Assembly: GCA_947179155.2 (NCBI GenBank)
Contig: OX359265.1
Location: 1,297,501-1,361,500 of the forward strand
Reading direction: 5' to 3'
Length of the DNA: 64,000 bases
Origin: Hedera helix
Lineage: Eukaryota > Streptophyta > Magnoliopsida > Apiales > Araliaceae
Part shown: positions 46,955 to 60,200 of the stretch, in pieces
Position numbering within the stretch: position 1 is the stretch's first letter
Layout of the letters: each line of letters opens with the position of its first letter
Notes under the pieces: model-generated
Databases searched by the model: none
The model's input: only the letters and a program-made list of their open reading frames with translations
What the model was told of the DNA's origin: nothing
Position numbers and translations under genes: made by a program

Positions 46955-47096
46955 GGCAGTAGATTGGATTGGATGTCTTCGTCAATTCGTACGGTCACGG
47001 ACCCCACTGGTTGGTTTCATTAATCTAGTCAATTGGGCTGGGCTGGGTCTTATATAGTGGTACACTTGCTCACCTGCTTGTTGGTGTGTTGCTATA

Positions 47097-47262
47097 AATA
47101 TGATAGTGAAATCAAATTTATTGTAGAATAATTTTAACCTTTAAAAAATAAAATATAATATTAAAATTTGTGCCATATTTTATTTTTTAATAATTAAAAT
47201 AAATTTAATATTTAATTTTATATTTTATATTTAGATATTATATATATAGACTTGTTATTTAT
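47097..47262. mobile_element. MITE, family M1, copy upstream of ERD2
   Basis: The core TAAAAAATAAAATATAATAT and its inverted partner ATATTTTATTTTTTAATAAT form a palindrome. The right end in reverse (AATAACAAGTCTATATATAT) matches the left end of the copy at 30822. The borders are approximate and no target duplication was identified. Confidence 0.55.
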
Positions 47263-50200
47263 TGTGTGACATGCTATTGCTAAGTGCATTTTTTTAGAAT
47301 TTAATAAGAAACAATTATTTTTTTGAAGATATATACGTACTCAACAATAGTTTAGTGATTTTATGTAGTTTTTGAACGTTATTGTTCTTATTGTTTCTTA
47401 CTTAAGTCAAGTCAAAATGTACTCCATTCATTTCAAACTGAAGACACAATTTTTTTAAAAATTAAACACACAATTTTATCTTAATAAATTTATAAAATGA
47501 CAAGATATTCTTAGTTTGTCACTATTTTTAACTAATATTACGAATGTATTTGTAAATATAATACTATTTTTGAAAAATGTCTATTTTAATTTGTATGTTC
47601 ACAATGGATGATATCAAAATATGCTAAAACGTAAATTATATATGTCTTCTTTTATATATACTACCACCTGATGACTCATACATTGCGTATATAAATTATA
47701 TAGAGTAAAATATAAATTTTATAAATTTGAAGGAAGATAAAAATATATATATATAAAAATGACAACATAGTAATGGAACTAAACTTACCAAATTTGGAAT
47801 TTGACAAATGTCCACTTAACTAAATAGCATCATAAGAACATTAAAAATAATAATAATAATAATAATAGGATCGTAAAGCAAAAATTTATTACATAAGTGG
47901 TGGTTTAGCTATCATTTTGTCATTTGGAAATATATATTATAAACAGGCATTATTCTCTACTACTACGTCCGAAAATAACATGAAAGGTTTGCGCATTTGG
48001 GCACTCAACGCCCCTATAATAGTGTCATCCTCGTCTCTCAACACAGCCCCACCCCCACCCCCACCCCCACCCCCACCCCCGGAGAAAGAAGCACCCTTAA
48101 AACATCCATCCAAGGCGAGGCTTCCAATAGAGGCTGCAATTTACTTTATTAAAGTTTGCCTCCAATAGTCACGTTCCTAAATTCATGGAAGTGAGCTAAA
48201 GCAATTGAGATGATTTTATGTGCAGCCCACTGAGTTTGATTAAAAATACCATCTTTTCTTGCTTTCTAGATATACCACGCTATTTCACAAAGCAAGACCC
48301 ATCAAATCATTTACGTTCAGCATCAACATTCAAGAAAAATACCGGATCAACTATTCATCCCACTTCTTAGACGGCTCACTGTTAATAAGATCGCACACCT
48401 TTCATATCCTCCAAACCAACTGGGCATGTCGTTATAATTTTTCCACAATCTTGGTCGTGGAGCCTCTTAACATCCGAATTTGCACGTTTACTCAAATTAC
48501 CAAAAAACAAATCAACCTATACAGGAAACAGTCAATAATCACAGCTTAGGCCTGTCGGGGATTTCAGCTTGGGCTCGTCGAGATAATTTCGGTGTAAAAA
48601 TTAGTACAAGCCAAAAATAATAACAATTGAAAGTTTTGACTTGTAAATTAATAATAATGAAAGTAGCAATTGAAATACCGTTGATTACTTTATCATTATT
48701 TAGTACCTTATCTATGTACACCTAATACCAATTAGACGTAAAAGCCTAGATTAGAGTCTGGATGAGTCCATAATAACAATCATATTTAACCGTGAACTCT
48801 AATCCTTTTAAAATATCAAGCCGCTAAAATATATTGTATTGAACTAATACTTATAGCAGGCCTAAACTACAATATTAATAGGTCTTAAATAATTTTATCA
48901 CAATAGAGCCAAGCATCCTTCCAAATATAACTTGCTCACCATTCGCTATTCTCCACTTTATTCCCAAACGAACAACAGGCCTTGCTGCGATAAATCCCTT
49001 TCAAAGACATGAAGAAAATAACCATCTTTTGTGTGTACTATATATATATGTCTGTTTTATTTATTAGTTTGAAACAATGTGTTTGTTTAGATAAACGGTG
49101 GAGCACCAATTATCTTTGCTACTCTCATCGCTCCACACAAAAAATATAGTCTAGTTATATACGATAATAAATTTATGTCGATAATAAATATCAATATATA
49201 TGCGTACATAAAAAATATAAAAATTAAAAATAAACTCACCCCACCCTAAGCTATTCTATTTTATTCATTAGAGTTCATCATAAATTTGTCAACTTATAAA
49301 TAATCTCTCGTAGTTTAACGTACAAAATTTTTATTTCATGTTTATCTATACTTTTATTAAATAATACATAATAAATTTTTGGTAATAAACTCAAAATATT
49401 ATGTCATTTTATTTTATCATAAAAGAGGCTCATAGACACTACTAGTCAACCAAAACATTTTAATGATTTTCTTTGGGTGTCAAAAGTTTAATAAGCTCTC
49501 TGTTGTTATGGAACTTAATTATGGATTTTTACCTATCCTAACCATAAATTAAAATTCATTTTAACTTTGATATTGAGCCAGCTACTAAAAGGATATGTAT
49601 TTCAATGAACAGTTTTATGTATTTGCTTTATTTCTTTAAACCATGTAAAATTATTATTGGCTGGAAGAAGTACTTTTATGTATGTTAGTGCTGAGGCACA
49701 TGCAATGCACGTGAAATAATTAATAACAATATTAAATAATATTGAACAACATAAAATAGTAGTTTTTCCCTAATATTTACTAAAATTTAATATGCTTATC
49801 ACAAACTTTAAAAGCACATAATATTTTCTTATAATTCACAAAAAATATATTTATAATTTCAGGTAGCTTATGAATTTTAATTGTAAGGAAGTTAAAATAA
49901 AAATAAAATCTGTAATATAGAGAAGGTAAGAAACAAAAAATTAATAATAGTTAGAAAATAAGAAAGAAAAAATGTCAGAGAATAAAAACAACGTAATTAT
50001 TTATTTTATGAACATGACGAAAGAATCGAGAGTGCTATGGACCATTCAATGAAGATTGTGATATCTGGTGAACAAAATTTTTGAAATAAAAATTGGTTGT
50101 GACCCAATTATACCGAAAACAATCTTTTTAACGTCTCGCGCTTTATAATAAAAAATAATTATATATTGTTGAATTAATTTTATCAATATAACGTATCCAC

Positions 50201-51171
50201 GATACACTAGATTTTTTTCTTATGGGTGTTTAAATTTTTCTTAATTTGTTTTATATCACAGTATGTGCCGCTTTGTTTTAGCTAGAAAATACAATTATTG
50301 CTTTTAATTATTAAGATTGTTGAAACATGTATGTAAATGTAATAATAGTTTTGTTACTTTAACGAGCAAGACATAAATAACATACTATGTTCTCAATTTA
50401 AATATTAATATGCTTTTTTCCCCTTTAAGCCCATGTATCACTTAAAAAATCAATACATAAATTACATTATGTTAACATCACCGAGCTTGTTAAAAAAAAT
50501 AATTATAATATTTCCACAAGAATATTTCACTTTCGATAATAATCAGGTCATATTTATTATTATTATTATTATTAATATGTTTCCTTTTAGTCGCAACTTC
50601 TTCTTTTATTTAATGTGTGACGTGGCAATACAAACAGTCAAAATGATAGCCTACTTTATAAGCAGAGTAGTCTACCAAGTCGCAGTTTAATCAAGTTTCC
50701 CCAAATAAAAAAATAAAAAATTAAACGTGACTGCATCTAGGTTACGCTATCTTAAGCCCCGACTAAACCCCCAGTCGTATATTCTAGATGAAAAGTTCTT
50801 CTTGTAATCTACTCTTCCTTAATACTCATCTAATCTAAATTCGAGCCCCCTAATTTCTCTCTCTCTCTCTATATAGATATACTATATTTGTATCTATATA
50901 TACATTCAGTATTTCGTATCTATATATATATATATAAGCAGTGGAGCGGGACAGCACACACAGTGTTCAGTCCTCCAAACCTTTGCCCTTTTTTAGGTAA
51001 CTCAAAATTAAACATTTTCTCTGTCTAACGCTATAAAAAGAGGAGGGAAGGACTCGTCGGTACAAACGATTTTCAAATTGATTATTTATTTTCAAATCGA
51101 TTATTTTTTCTCTCTCTAGGTTATGCTTCAATTGGAAGCTGTTTTCCGTCTCCGTGGTGTGTATCTCTACC
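47263..51171. other. Intergenic, 3.9 kb, no intact gene
   Basis: AT-rich DNA with an (AAT)n tract (about 47847-47867) and a C-rich (CCCCCA)n tract (48047-48080). A possible non-LTR element remnant at 48090-48540 is listed separately. A hairpin CACGTGC-ATT-GCATGTG (minus strand, about 49691-49707) followed by CTAA may be another Helitron-like end. The last 300 bp include CT-rich and TA-rich tracts and the likely XPO1 core promoter. No certain gene was seen. Confidence 0.5.
48090..48540 (-). pseudogene. Possible LINE (non-LTR retrotransposon) 3' fragment
   Basis: The minus-strand conceptual translation includes YLESKKRWYFNQTQWAAHKI and IALAHFHEFRNV. These resemble the linker between reverse transcriptase and the RNase H-like part of plant LINEs (W-x-S/R-x-N-x-x-x-F-x-x-x-x-W). 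Upstream frames are broken by stops. The call rests on this short motif only. Confidence 0.35.
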
Positions 51172-51220
51172 TTAGGGTTTCGACGTCCGTAGTTGTACTC
51201 GAGCACTTCGACTAGGGTTT
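51172..51220 (+). promoter_or_regulatory. Two telo-box-like motifs in the XPO1 5' UTR
   Basis: TTAGGGTTT (51172-51180) and CTAGGGTTT (51212-51220) lie 63 and 23 bp before the XPO1 ATG. Telo-boxes are known near transcription starts of plant genes for growth and translation. Confidence 0.5.
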
Positions 51221-51242
51221 TTCTTAGTTTTGATTTTACCCA

Positions 51243-54200
51243 ATGGCGGCGGAGAAGCTGAGGGACTTGTCGCAGCCGATTGACGTTCCGTTACTCGATG
51301 CCACCGTTGCTGCTTTCTATGGAACCGGATCTAAGGAGGAGGTGAAATACTATTTTTTATCTTTTATATATCTTTTTACGTGTGTTTGTTTGTGTGAATT
51401 CTGTGTAGTTGATGAGAGGAATGTAGGGGAAGAGCATGTGATTGACACAAGTATCTTTTCACTGTTTTTAACTTTTGTGGAATGTACTGATTTTAGTAGA
51501 AGTTTAGACTAGGAGTTTAAGATGAGTTTATAAGGGAGTAAACTGGCCACTGTTGATTTAGTTTAGCAAGATAAACTGTTTTTCTTTGTTTTTGTTCTGT
51601 TAATCTTTTGTCATCTGTTTGGTTAATGTGAAACTAGAGGAAGGATTTGAGAGTCAAATATTTTAATCTCGGCGTGCAAGAAGGGGGAGGGGAGGGGATT
51701 GAAAGGGAAAAGTCAAGTAAACGAAAAACAAAGCAACCATTTACAACTAGGTGGTAGTGTCTACTTTTTTGAAATTAATCAAATTTATATCTATGTTTCC
51801 CTTTTTATCCTATTTCCAATTCAATTGATAATCCTTTTATTATTATTATTATTATTTTATTTGTCACCGCCTTTGATGGTACAGAGGAATGCTGCGGACC
51901 AGATTTTGCGGGAGTTGCAAAATAATCCCGATATGTGGCTTCAAGTTGTTCACATTCTTTCAAGTACACACAACTTGAATACCAAGTTTTTTGCTTTGCA
52001 GGTCTGTTTTAGTCCATCCTCAGTTATCTACTTTGTATTTGAATTTTCAGTACGAACAAGTGATCTGATGTTAGAGTCGGCAGTCTAGAGTTCTTCAGTC
52101 AAGTGATTATGTATTGAGCTATAAGGCCTTGATCTGTTTCTGCTTGTTTTTGTAAATTTTGGTGTACTGCGTGAGTCTAAAAGTTAATAGTCGGCAGGAT
52201 GGTGAGTTGCAGTTAGATTTGAAGAACCTTTCCATTATCTTCTTGATAACCATTGCCACTATATCAGTTAGCAGTTTGGATTGTATTACATACTACACCA
52301 CTTCCGGTAAATGCGTATCTATTGATTAAATTCGAGCATTTGTTTGGATTGCAATTGTTCACAACAGTGAGGGAAGGACTTTTTGAAGATTAAATCAGCT
52401 TTGAATGTGTTGATTTTTTGTTTTTGATAATAGCATAGGGTCCTAAATAAAGGTGTTATTAACTGTCAGCTGTTTGCTTATATGAATTAATAATCATAAT
52501 CATTTTAGGGTATTTAACCTCCTTAAGAAGGTTATCATTCACAAAGATAATTTCTTCTTCTGTGAAATTGGAATATATTTTATCGGCACATATAAGGAAT
52601 GGTAGCGGACAGCAATGAACTTAGGCATTGCTGTTTTGTTTTTCCTATATTATCTTTTATTTGATTTTTTTTTATTTTTTTTGGGGGGGGGGGGGGTGGG
52701 GGGGTTGAAATGGCTTAGTCACGGAGGAATAACTTAAAAGGTTGTTTGCTTGCTCCAATCCTAAGTTACTTTTTTTCAAAAAAGAAAAACCTTGTTATTT
52801 CCCCTGAATGACTTAAATGTATCCGAAATGACCACACAATACATGCTGCCATAGATCTGAAGCTCTGGTTTGCCGCAGATCCACCATATTCGCCTTTTCT
52901 ACTGGTCATGTGGTACTGAACCTTACAATATCTGTCCATTTGAAATACAAGAGTCTCAAGTTATATAGGTTTCACCAGATTAAGGCACTACTGAATTTAG
53001 TGGCGAGGATGGTTTATATGGTGAAATGTCTCAATTTGTCCAAGAATTTGTACTCCTTGATTCTTTTTCGGATTTTCATTTCTGTGGATGTGGGATTCTG
53101 TAAATATGTAGGTGAAGAGAAGACGTGCAAACTAATGCTAAGGTTCTTCTGGTCAAAGTGTCATATCCTTCACACTAAGGCTTGCGGGTGATACCTGCAT
53201 TTTTACCCTTGTGCATTAAAAAAATTAACTGCTATATGAGAATACCAAGGCTATGATTAGATTGAATAATATGTTTGATAATTCTTTTATTGTTATTTAA
53301 TACACCTTGACTTTAGTTTTGAATGGGAATTCTAGGTTTATATATATTTCCAATGGTTTTCATTTGTCAAGTTTCTAGAACTTGTATTTATCTGGATCAA
53401 GGTAGTTCTGCATGGAAATACAATTCCTGTTGGCGTTTTGAGATGACTATCCTCTTGAGTTGATTTATAAGAAGTGTTTACTAAGCTTCTATGTGTAGGT
53501 TCTGGAAGGTGTTATCAAATATAGGTGGAATGCGTTACCAGTTGAACAACGAGATGGAATGAAGAACTACATCTCTGATGTTATTGTTAAGGTACTACTT
53601 TCATATTTTTTCCGTCCCCTCTCCCCGTCCACCCACCTGTGCCCACCCACCCGCAAAAAAGAAGGTAAAAGTCTTTTCTTATGAAATTTCTTCACACTTT
53701 TTATTCCCACTTGCATAGCTTTCGAGTGATGAGATCTCTTTTCGTCGGGAAAGACTATATGTGAACAAACTCAATATTATATTGGTTCAGGTAAATTATT
53801 ATTTGCTTCCCTTGGTATTATTTATTGCTGCTTAAAACACCAATATTGTTGGAATATGAATTATGAGGCTATGCGGCAATGATGAATGCCCTTCATTGTA
53901 CAGGTCTTGAAGCATGAGTGGCCAGCCCGGTGGCGTAGTTTTATTCCAGATCTAGTCGCAGCAGCAAAAACTAGTGAAACAATTTGCGAGAATTGCATGG
54001 CAATATTGAAAGTATGTCAAATATGCTTTTTCTCTTTGCATTTATTTTTTCTAGCTTATGTAGTTAATCAGGATGTGTTACTTGTCAGCTTCTAAGTGAA
54101 GAGGTATTCGATTTCTCAAGGGGCGAAATGACTCAGCAGAAGATTAAAGAGCTGAAACAGTCATTAAACAAGTAATTGTGCTGACTTTGGTACATTTTGT

Positions 54201-57200
54201 AACTACATATTCTGATGTTTAAGTTTATATCCATCAATCCACTGCTTTGATGAGTTTACTGGTAGTGAGAACTGCGGAGCTGCTAGTTGCACAGTGAGAA
54301 CGACTGCAATGATGAATTGGCTAGAGGCAGCTAATGTTAAGTTTGTTTAGAGAGTTTTACATCTGCGTCTTAATTCACTGAGTGGGAGAGTTCTGTCCAG
54401 CACTGGAATTGCCCTATTGTTTCGCATCTATTTTGCAATTTAGCTTTGTACAGGGGTTTCATACTATTTTTTCATTAATTGTTCAATATGTCACTGTTCC
54501 TTTCATGGTATTTTGTTGTTTGTAATTCTGACTCAAATTTTTCTTGCTTTTCAGATTTAGTGACATTCTGTTTTTACAGTTTTTCTTGTTTTCGTGCAAA
54601 ATATGCATTACTGCGCTTTAATGTTTTTTTCTTACAAAATATTTATAAGATGGTCTCTGTTCAATGTTATGCTGTTGATGTTTGTCTGTTCTTTTTACTA
54701 AGAAGTTTGTCTTGTTGGTTACAGTGAGTTTCAACTCATTCATGAGCTATGCTTATATGTACTATCAGCATCCCAAAGAACAGAGCTTGTCAGGGCTACG
54801 CTGGCCACGTTGCATTCCTTTCTTTCATGGATCCCTCTGGGATATATCTTTGAATCCCCACTGGTTTGTACATTATACTTGCCTTGTCATTTTTTCTTCT
54901 GGAAAGCACAGTTTTGGACTTGTTCTGTCTAGAAGAGGCACTAAAGTTTTGAATTTATTCATGTTTCATCCCAAAAAATGTGAACTTTACTAATCTCTGG
55001 TATCTTACTGTGTCTGGCAGCTTGAAACTCTTCTCAACTTCTTCCCCTTGCCTGCATATCGGAATCTGACCCTCCAATGCCTGACGGAGGTACTTTCTAG
55101 TTCTCATTGTAATGAAATTCTGTAAAAGTGCAACTACTTGAACTTTCATTCTTGTGAATATTTTGCTCACAGGTTGCGGCTCTTAATTTTGGAGATTTTT
55201 ATAATCCTCAATACGTTAAGATGTATAGCGTCTTCGTGCTACAATTAAAGGTAAGTTTTAGGATAATTTCTGTAGGTGCTAGATCTTTCCTAAATTATTG
55301 TGATTATTGATATAGTTTTTAGTTTGGTTGTGAACTTATTTATGTGTTGAATTTGGCGGTGTATACCACTATTGCATAGTCCATTCTCCCATCCAGTGCG
55401 AAAATACCCGATGCCTATGCACATGGATTAAGTGAGGAACAGGTATTTATTTATTCATCTTAATAGATACAATTTGAGTTAATCTTCAAGATCATCATAT
55501 TTATACTAATTGAAACTTTGTTTTTTTCTTCAGGCATTTATTCAGAACTTGGCTTTATTTTTCACTTCATTTTTCAAGGCAAGTTTCTATTATTGACAGA
55601 TTATGTTGTATAAAAAGAAATGACTTTGTGTAGATATATGTTAAAACTTTAATGAGTTTTAAGGGGCTAGTCATTTTGTAGGAAGGTTGGTTAGAGATTT
55701 CTTGCAAAAACACTACCCTGCTCAGTTCATAATGAGAGCATTTTCATCTTTTTTGATTCCCTGTCCTCTCCCCTTTGATTCTGATTAACCCCTATTAGTA
55801 CTGTAGTTAGTGAGTGGGAAGTTACTATTAATTGAGATGCTTAAACCCTTTATTTCAATGGCCAATCTACCCCTTCAAATAGTCACAAATGACACCCCAT
55901 GCACCCCCCCCCCAAAAAAAAACACTAGTGCACCATTTGTCGTGTATGGGCTTAGATTCCTGCTTTAATACCAAATCTGGATGCCATAAGTTTGCTTTAT
56001 TGAAAATAGCATCAGCAGTCTCCGACAATATCTAGTAGTCGTTGAGCTAGTTGACTAGTAAGAGTGATTCTCTTCTTCATTCTGGTATATGATGCAAGTC
56101 ATAGAGTAGGCATGTTCTTTACTCAAGACAGGATTATATAAATTCCTCTCTTAAATTTATATTTATTAACTACAATACGGTATAGTTACAACTCTTGTAC
56201 ATAATTCATGTTTACGGGCTGTATAAGGCATTTCATGCGAAGAAACACCCCTGCCCTGATTATTATGGTTGTAAAGAAGTGGAAAAGTTAGTTTTGGAGT
56301 TTCAATTCGAAAGAGTTTTGCAGCTTCTACAATAATCTCTGTACTTTATGCAGTGCCATATTCGAGTTCTTGAATCAACACAAGTAAATATCTCAGCGTT
56401 GCTATTGGGCCTGGAGTATCTCATTGACATTTCATATGTGGATGATACTGAAGTTTTTAAGGTATAGCCAATATCTGTCTTGCTATACCTTTTTCACTGA
56501 CGAATGTTACTACTACTGTTTGTGTACTTTAGCAGCATAAAAAAATATTTCTTGTGCAGTAAAATGTGATAACTAGAACCAAAAGTGTTTCTCTTTTAGG
56601 CTCTAGTCTCTTTTGCCTGATAGTTTTGATAAACTAACAATAGTTTATATTTGTATTGATCGCTAATTTTTGCTCATGGTGCTATTTGTTAGGTTTGCTT
56701 GGATTATTGGAACTCCTTCGTATTAGAGCTCTTTGAGGCACACAATAATCTGGATAATCCTGCAGCAACTGCCAACATGATGGGACTGCAGGTATGGTGT
56801 ATCGGGTATCTCTTGTTCGCATTTGTTAACGGTAGTTTTGAAGGTCATTCTCCTGTGCTGTATTGTGTAATAGTTGCATTGTCTCTTTATAATGATCTAT
56901 CCTTGCTCTTACCATCATGATCTTGCTATCTTATTGTAAGTACTAAATCTACACGCATATTTTTATTATTTCGTACTTCTACCCCTTGACTGGTATCCCC
57001 CTTACTACCACTCTTTAAACTAGGCATGGTGTTTGAAGGTTTCATGAAGGAGAAGCTAACGATCCTATGATATTATTTTCCTTGGAAGTATCTTCCTTAA
57101 TAAATTTATAATATATATGAAATATCTTCTTTTGGAGGTAATTTCATATTACTATGTTTAGATTTAACTTGTTCTAAACTTTCCAAATATTTGTTCTTTT

Positions 57201-60200
57201 CAGCCTTAAGGGTGGTAGACATGCTTTAAAAGTTATAAGACATATTTTGTATGAAATTGAAGGATGTGGATTGATAGAGAGTGTTATACACTTGTAATGT
57301 TATTGGGAGAGACTGTTGCATGTTAGTTTCTGTCAGTCATTTATATGATATTTGTGAAGCCTATCATCGTTGTCGGTGTGGGATATTTGTGGGTTTCTAA
57401 TAGAATGAAATGGCACACTTATCTGGGTTATGAAAAAATTTCATATGTCAAATGGTTTAAATTTTACTTTGTGTTATATATCAATCTGTATAATTGGTCT
57501 TTTTGGATTTTTGGTTGCCACCTTCTTGTATTTTCTATTGTTTATGCTAGCTATTGGAGAGTCTGAGCTCTTGCTTAGCATTTCAGTTGTCGTTCAGTAT
57601 GAGTGATATGCCTCAAAAACATGCATTGTACCGGTCAGCTCATTCATCTTTTAGCATAATGACATAATGGCATTTGCATATTTTCATTTTGAAGTTTTAC
57701 TTATTCAATTGATACAAATTTGCATGTTAGGGTAAATATTTCTTTAGTTGAAGGTATGTGGTCTATGAACGACTTACTGACGTCATATTCTGCTCATGGC
57801 CTTAATCAGCAGATGCCTTTGCTTCATGGTGTGGCTGATGGTTTTGGTTCAAATCTGCAACGGCGCCAACTTTATGCAGTTCCAATGTCTAGACTGAGAT
57901 TACTTATGATCTGTCGCATGGCTAAGCCAGAGGAGGTTCTAATTGTTGAAGATGAAAATGGGAATATTGTCCGTGAAACTATGAAGGACAATGATGTCCT
58001 CGTGCAGTATAAGGTGTTCGTTCTTACTCGTCTGAAAAAATGAAAGGAAAATAGGTGCTTTATCTGTAGGTGTCATATCGGTGATCTAATCCATTCTTTT
58101 AGTTGGACAAATTAGAATGCTCACTTAAACCTAACCTCTCATCTACCTAATCCATTCTTTTAGTTGGACAAATTAGAATGCTCACTTAAGCCTAACCTCT
58201 CATCTACTTAATTGCCTTAGGCTTGATATCTCCTATGAGGGGATGCTACACTTCTTCACCTTGGTACTAATTTTTTTGTGCTTGTCGGGCCTACAATTTT
58301 TGAGAATTGGTAATTTAGGTCAGGTTATGTGTATGTGAAGTAACCATGGAGACCTGATCTATTTGATCTCGTTAATTTATATGGGCTATTGACTTGAGCA
58401 TACTTGCTGTTGATGTTTCTTAGTACCATTTTTGGCACAGTTGGATTTAATTTCTAAAGTTGGGTCTTTAAGAAAGAAAACGAAATGCACAAAGATTGGT
58501 TAGCCGTTATAGCATGCATTCATATATAAAAAGGACCTAAATACCTGATATCGGGGTTTGAAGTGATAAATGTTTCCTACATGGCTTCTAATTGAAGCTT
58601 AATGAACCTAATATGTCCACATCTTCAAATACAACAAATAGACATATAGTTGCTGAAGTCTATATGTTTATAAGTAATTCCTAGTGTGTTTATTAATGCA
58701 AGTACTTTGGACCTGTTCTGTATCTATTATCTATGGTTGATGAAAGTCATTATTTTTCAGATCATGAGGGAAACACTAGTCTACTTGTCACATCTTGACC
58801 ATGAAGATACTGAAAAGCAGGTATGTTTTTGTTAATTTCATATTTCTAATTCAGCTTTCAGGGAAGATTGCAACATGCAATGTTCTGACTTAACCTGTTT
58901 TTAGCTTCAACTTAATACTTATATTTTATAAAAATGTTGAACTTTTGATTTTGACGTGAATGGAACTCCTACTATAAAGTTGCATTAATAGACTAGCCAC
59001 CAAGTAAGCTAGCATGCAAATTTATTGTGTGAAGCAACCTTCTAATAGTTCCTTGCATATGCTCTATCACTATTGTTACATCTTTATGTCTTACATTTTT
59101 CCATATGCTAATTTTTTGTGTACTTTAATTGTTAGTATTCGGTTATTCGGAGCACTTACGCTTAAATGCATATAATTTTTTAAGCCGTGCTCTATGGTGT
59201 AGCACTATGTTACAAACAGTTCAGCAAAATCTTTTGACAGTATATTCTTTGTTTAATTTTTGGAATAATACAGATGCTGAGGAAGTTAAGTAAACAACTA
59301 AATGGAGAGGATTGGACATGGAATAACCTAAACACATTATGCTGGGCAATTGGATCGATATCCGGGTCCATGATGGAAGAGCAGGTATGCATTTTTCAAG
59401 ATCATATTTTTATTTCCTATAAAATCATACTTAAACAGGTTTCTTGTTGACTCCTTCCCTTTTACTCTTTGCTTCTGCCATTCGTTATTAAGATTTATTA
59501 TTATTATATGTTTGAAAATATTAGTGCGTATAGACTGCGGTTTTACTGAATAGGGGTTAAATGGTCATGAAACTGACTTAAGGAGAGTTGCCCTTTTAAT
59601 TGTCGTTCTGAATTGGCTTGTTATCAATTCTCCTTCCACCACAGCAGAAGTAGATTCGCTAAAGTGTACATCCGCAAGGAAGATATTGCTATGATGTTAC
59701 GTCAGTCCTGTGTGTCTTTGCTATATTTTCTTCAGAAATATGAGTTGAACTTGTAGTTATTGGAGCATCTAACCAAGCAAAAAAATCGCCAAAAGTTGTA
59801 GAAACTCTCAAGCCTTTAAATCCTCGGAGTAGGACATACTACTCTCTCCACACCCTTGGGCCAAACATGTGAACAAATTAATTGAGTAGAACAAATGATG
59901 AAACTTGTCTTAAGTTGGCTTGATACTTAAGATATGTACATTTGTTGAACGAAAACATTTTATTAAATTAATTATAATGGATGAAGTGGTGTATCATATA
60001 TTATGATGCTAATTTTACTTGTGAACCTGTGGCTTTTATGTTCTATAGAGGAGTGCGTGGAATAAGTTTTATGCAAAATTTGTATAATTATCATTTATCT
60101 TAATATCATTGTAGCTATTTGCTCTTTTTTTTCAACCATCTAACTATTAAATGTTTTCTAATTTTTTTTTTACTTTTGGCAGGAGAACAGATTTCTTGTC

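Noticed and set aside
50133..50210. An 80-bp mini-Helitron (TCTCGCGCTTTATAAT ... CTAG)
   Set aside because: The hairpin GTATC-CAC-GATAC lies directly next to CTAG, and the base after is A, not T. The spacing and insertion site do not fit.
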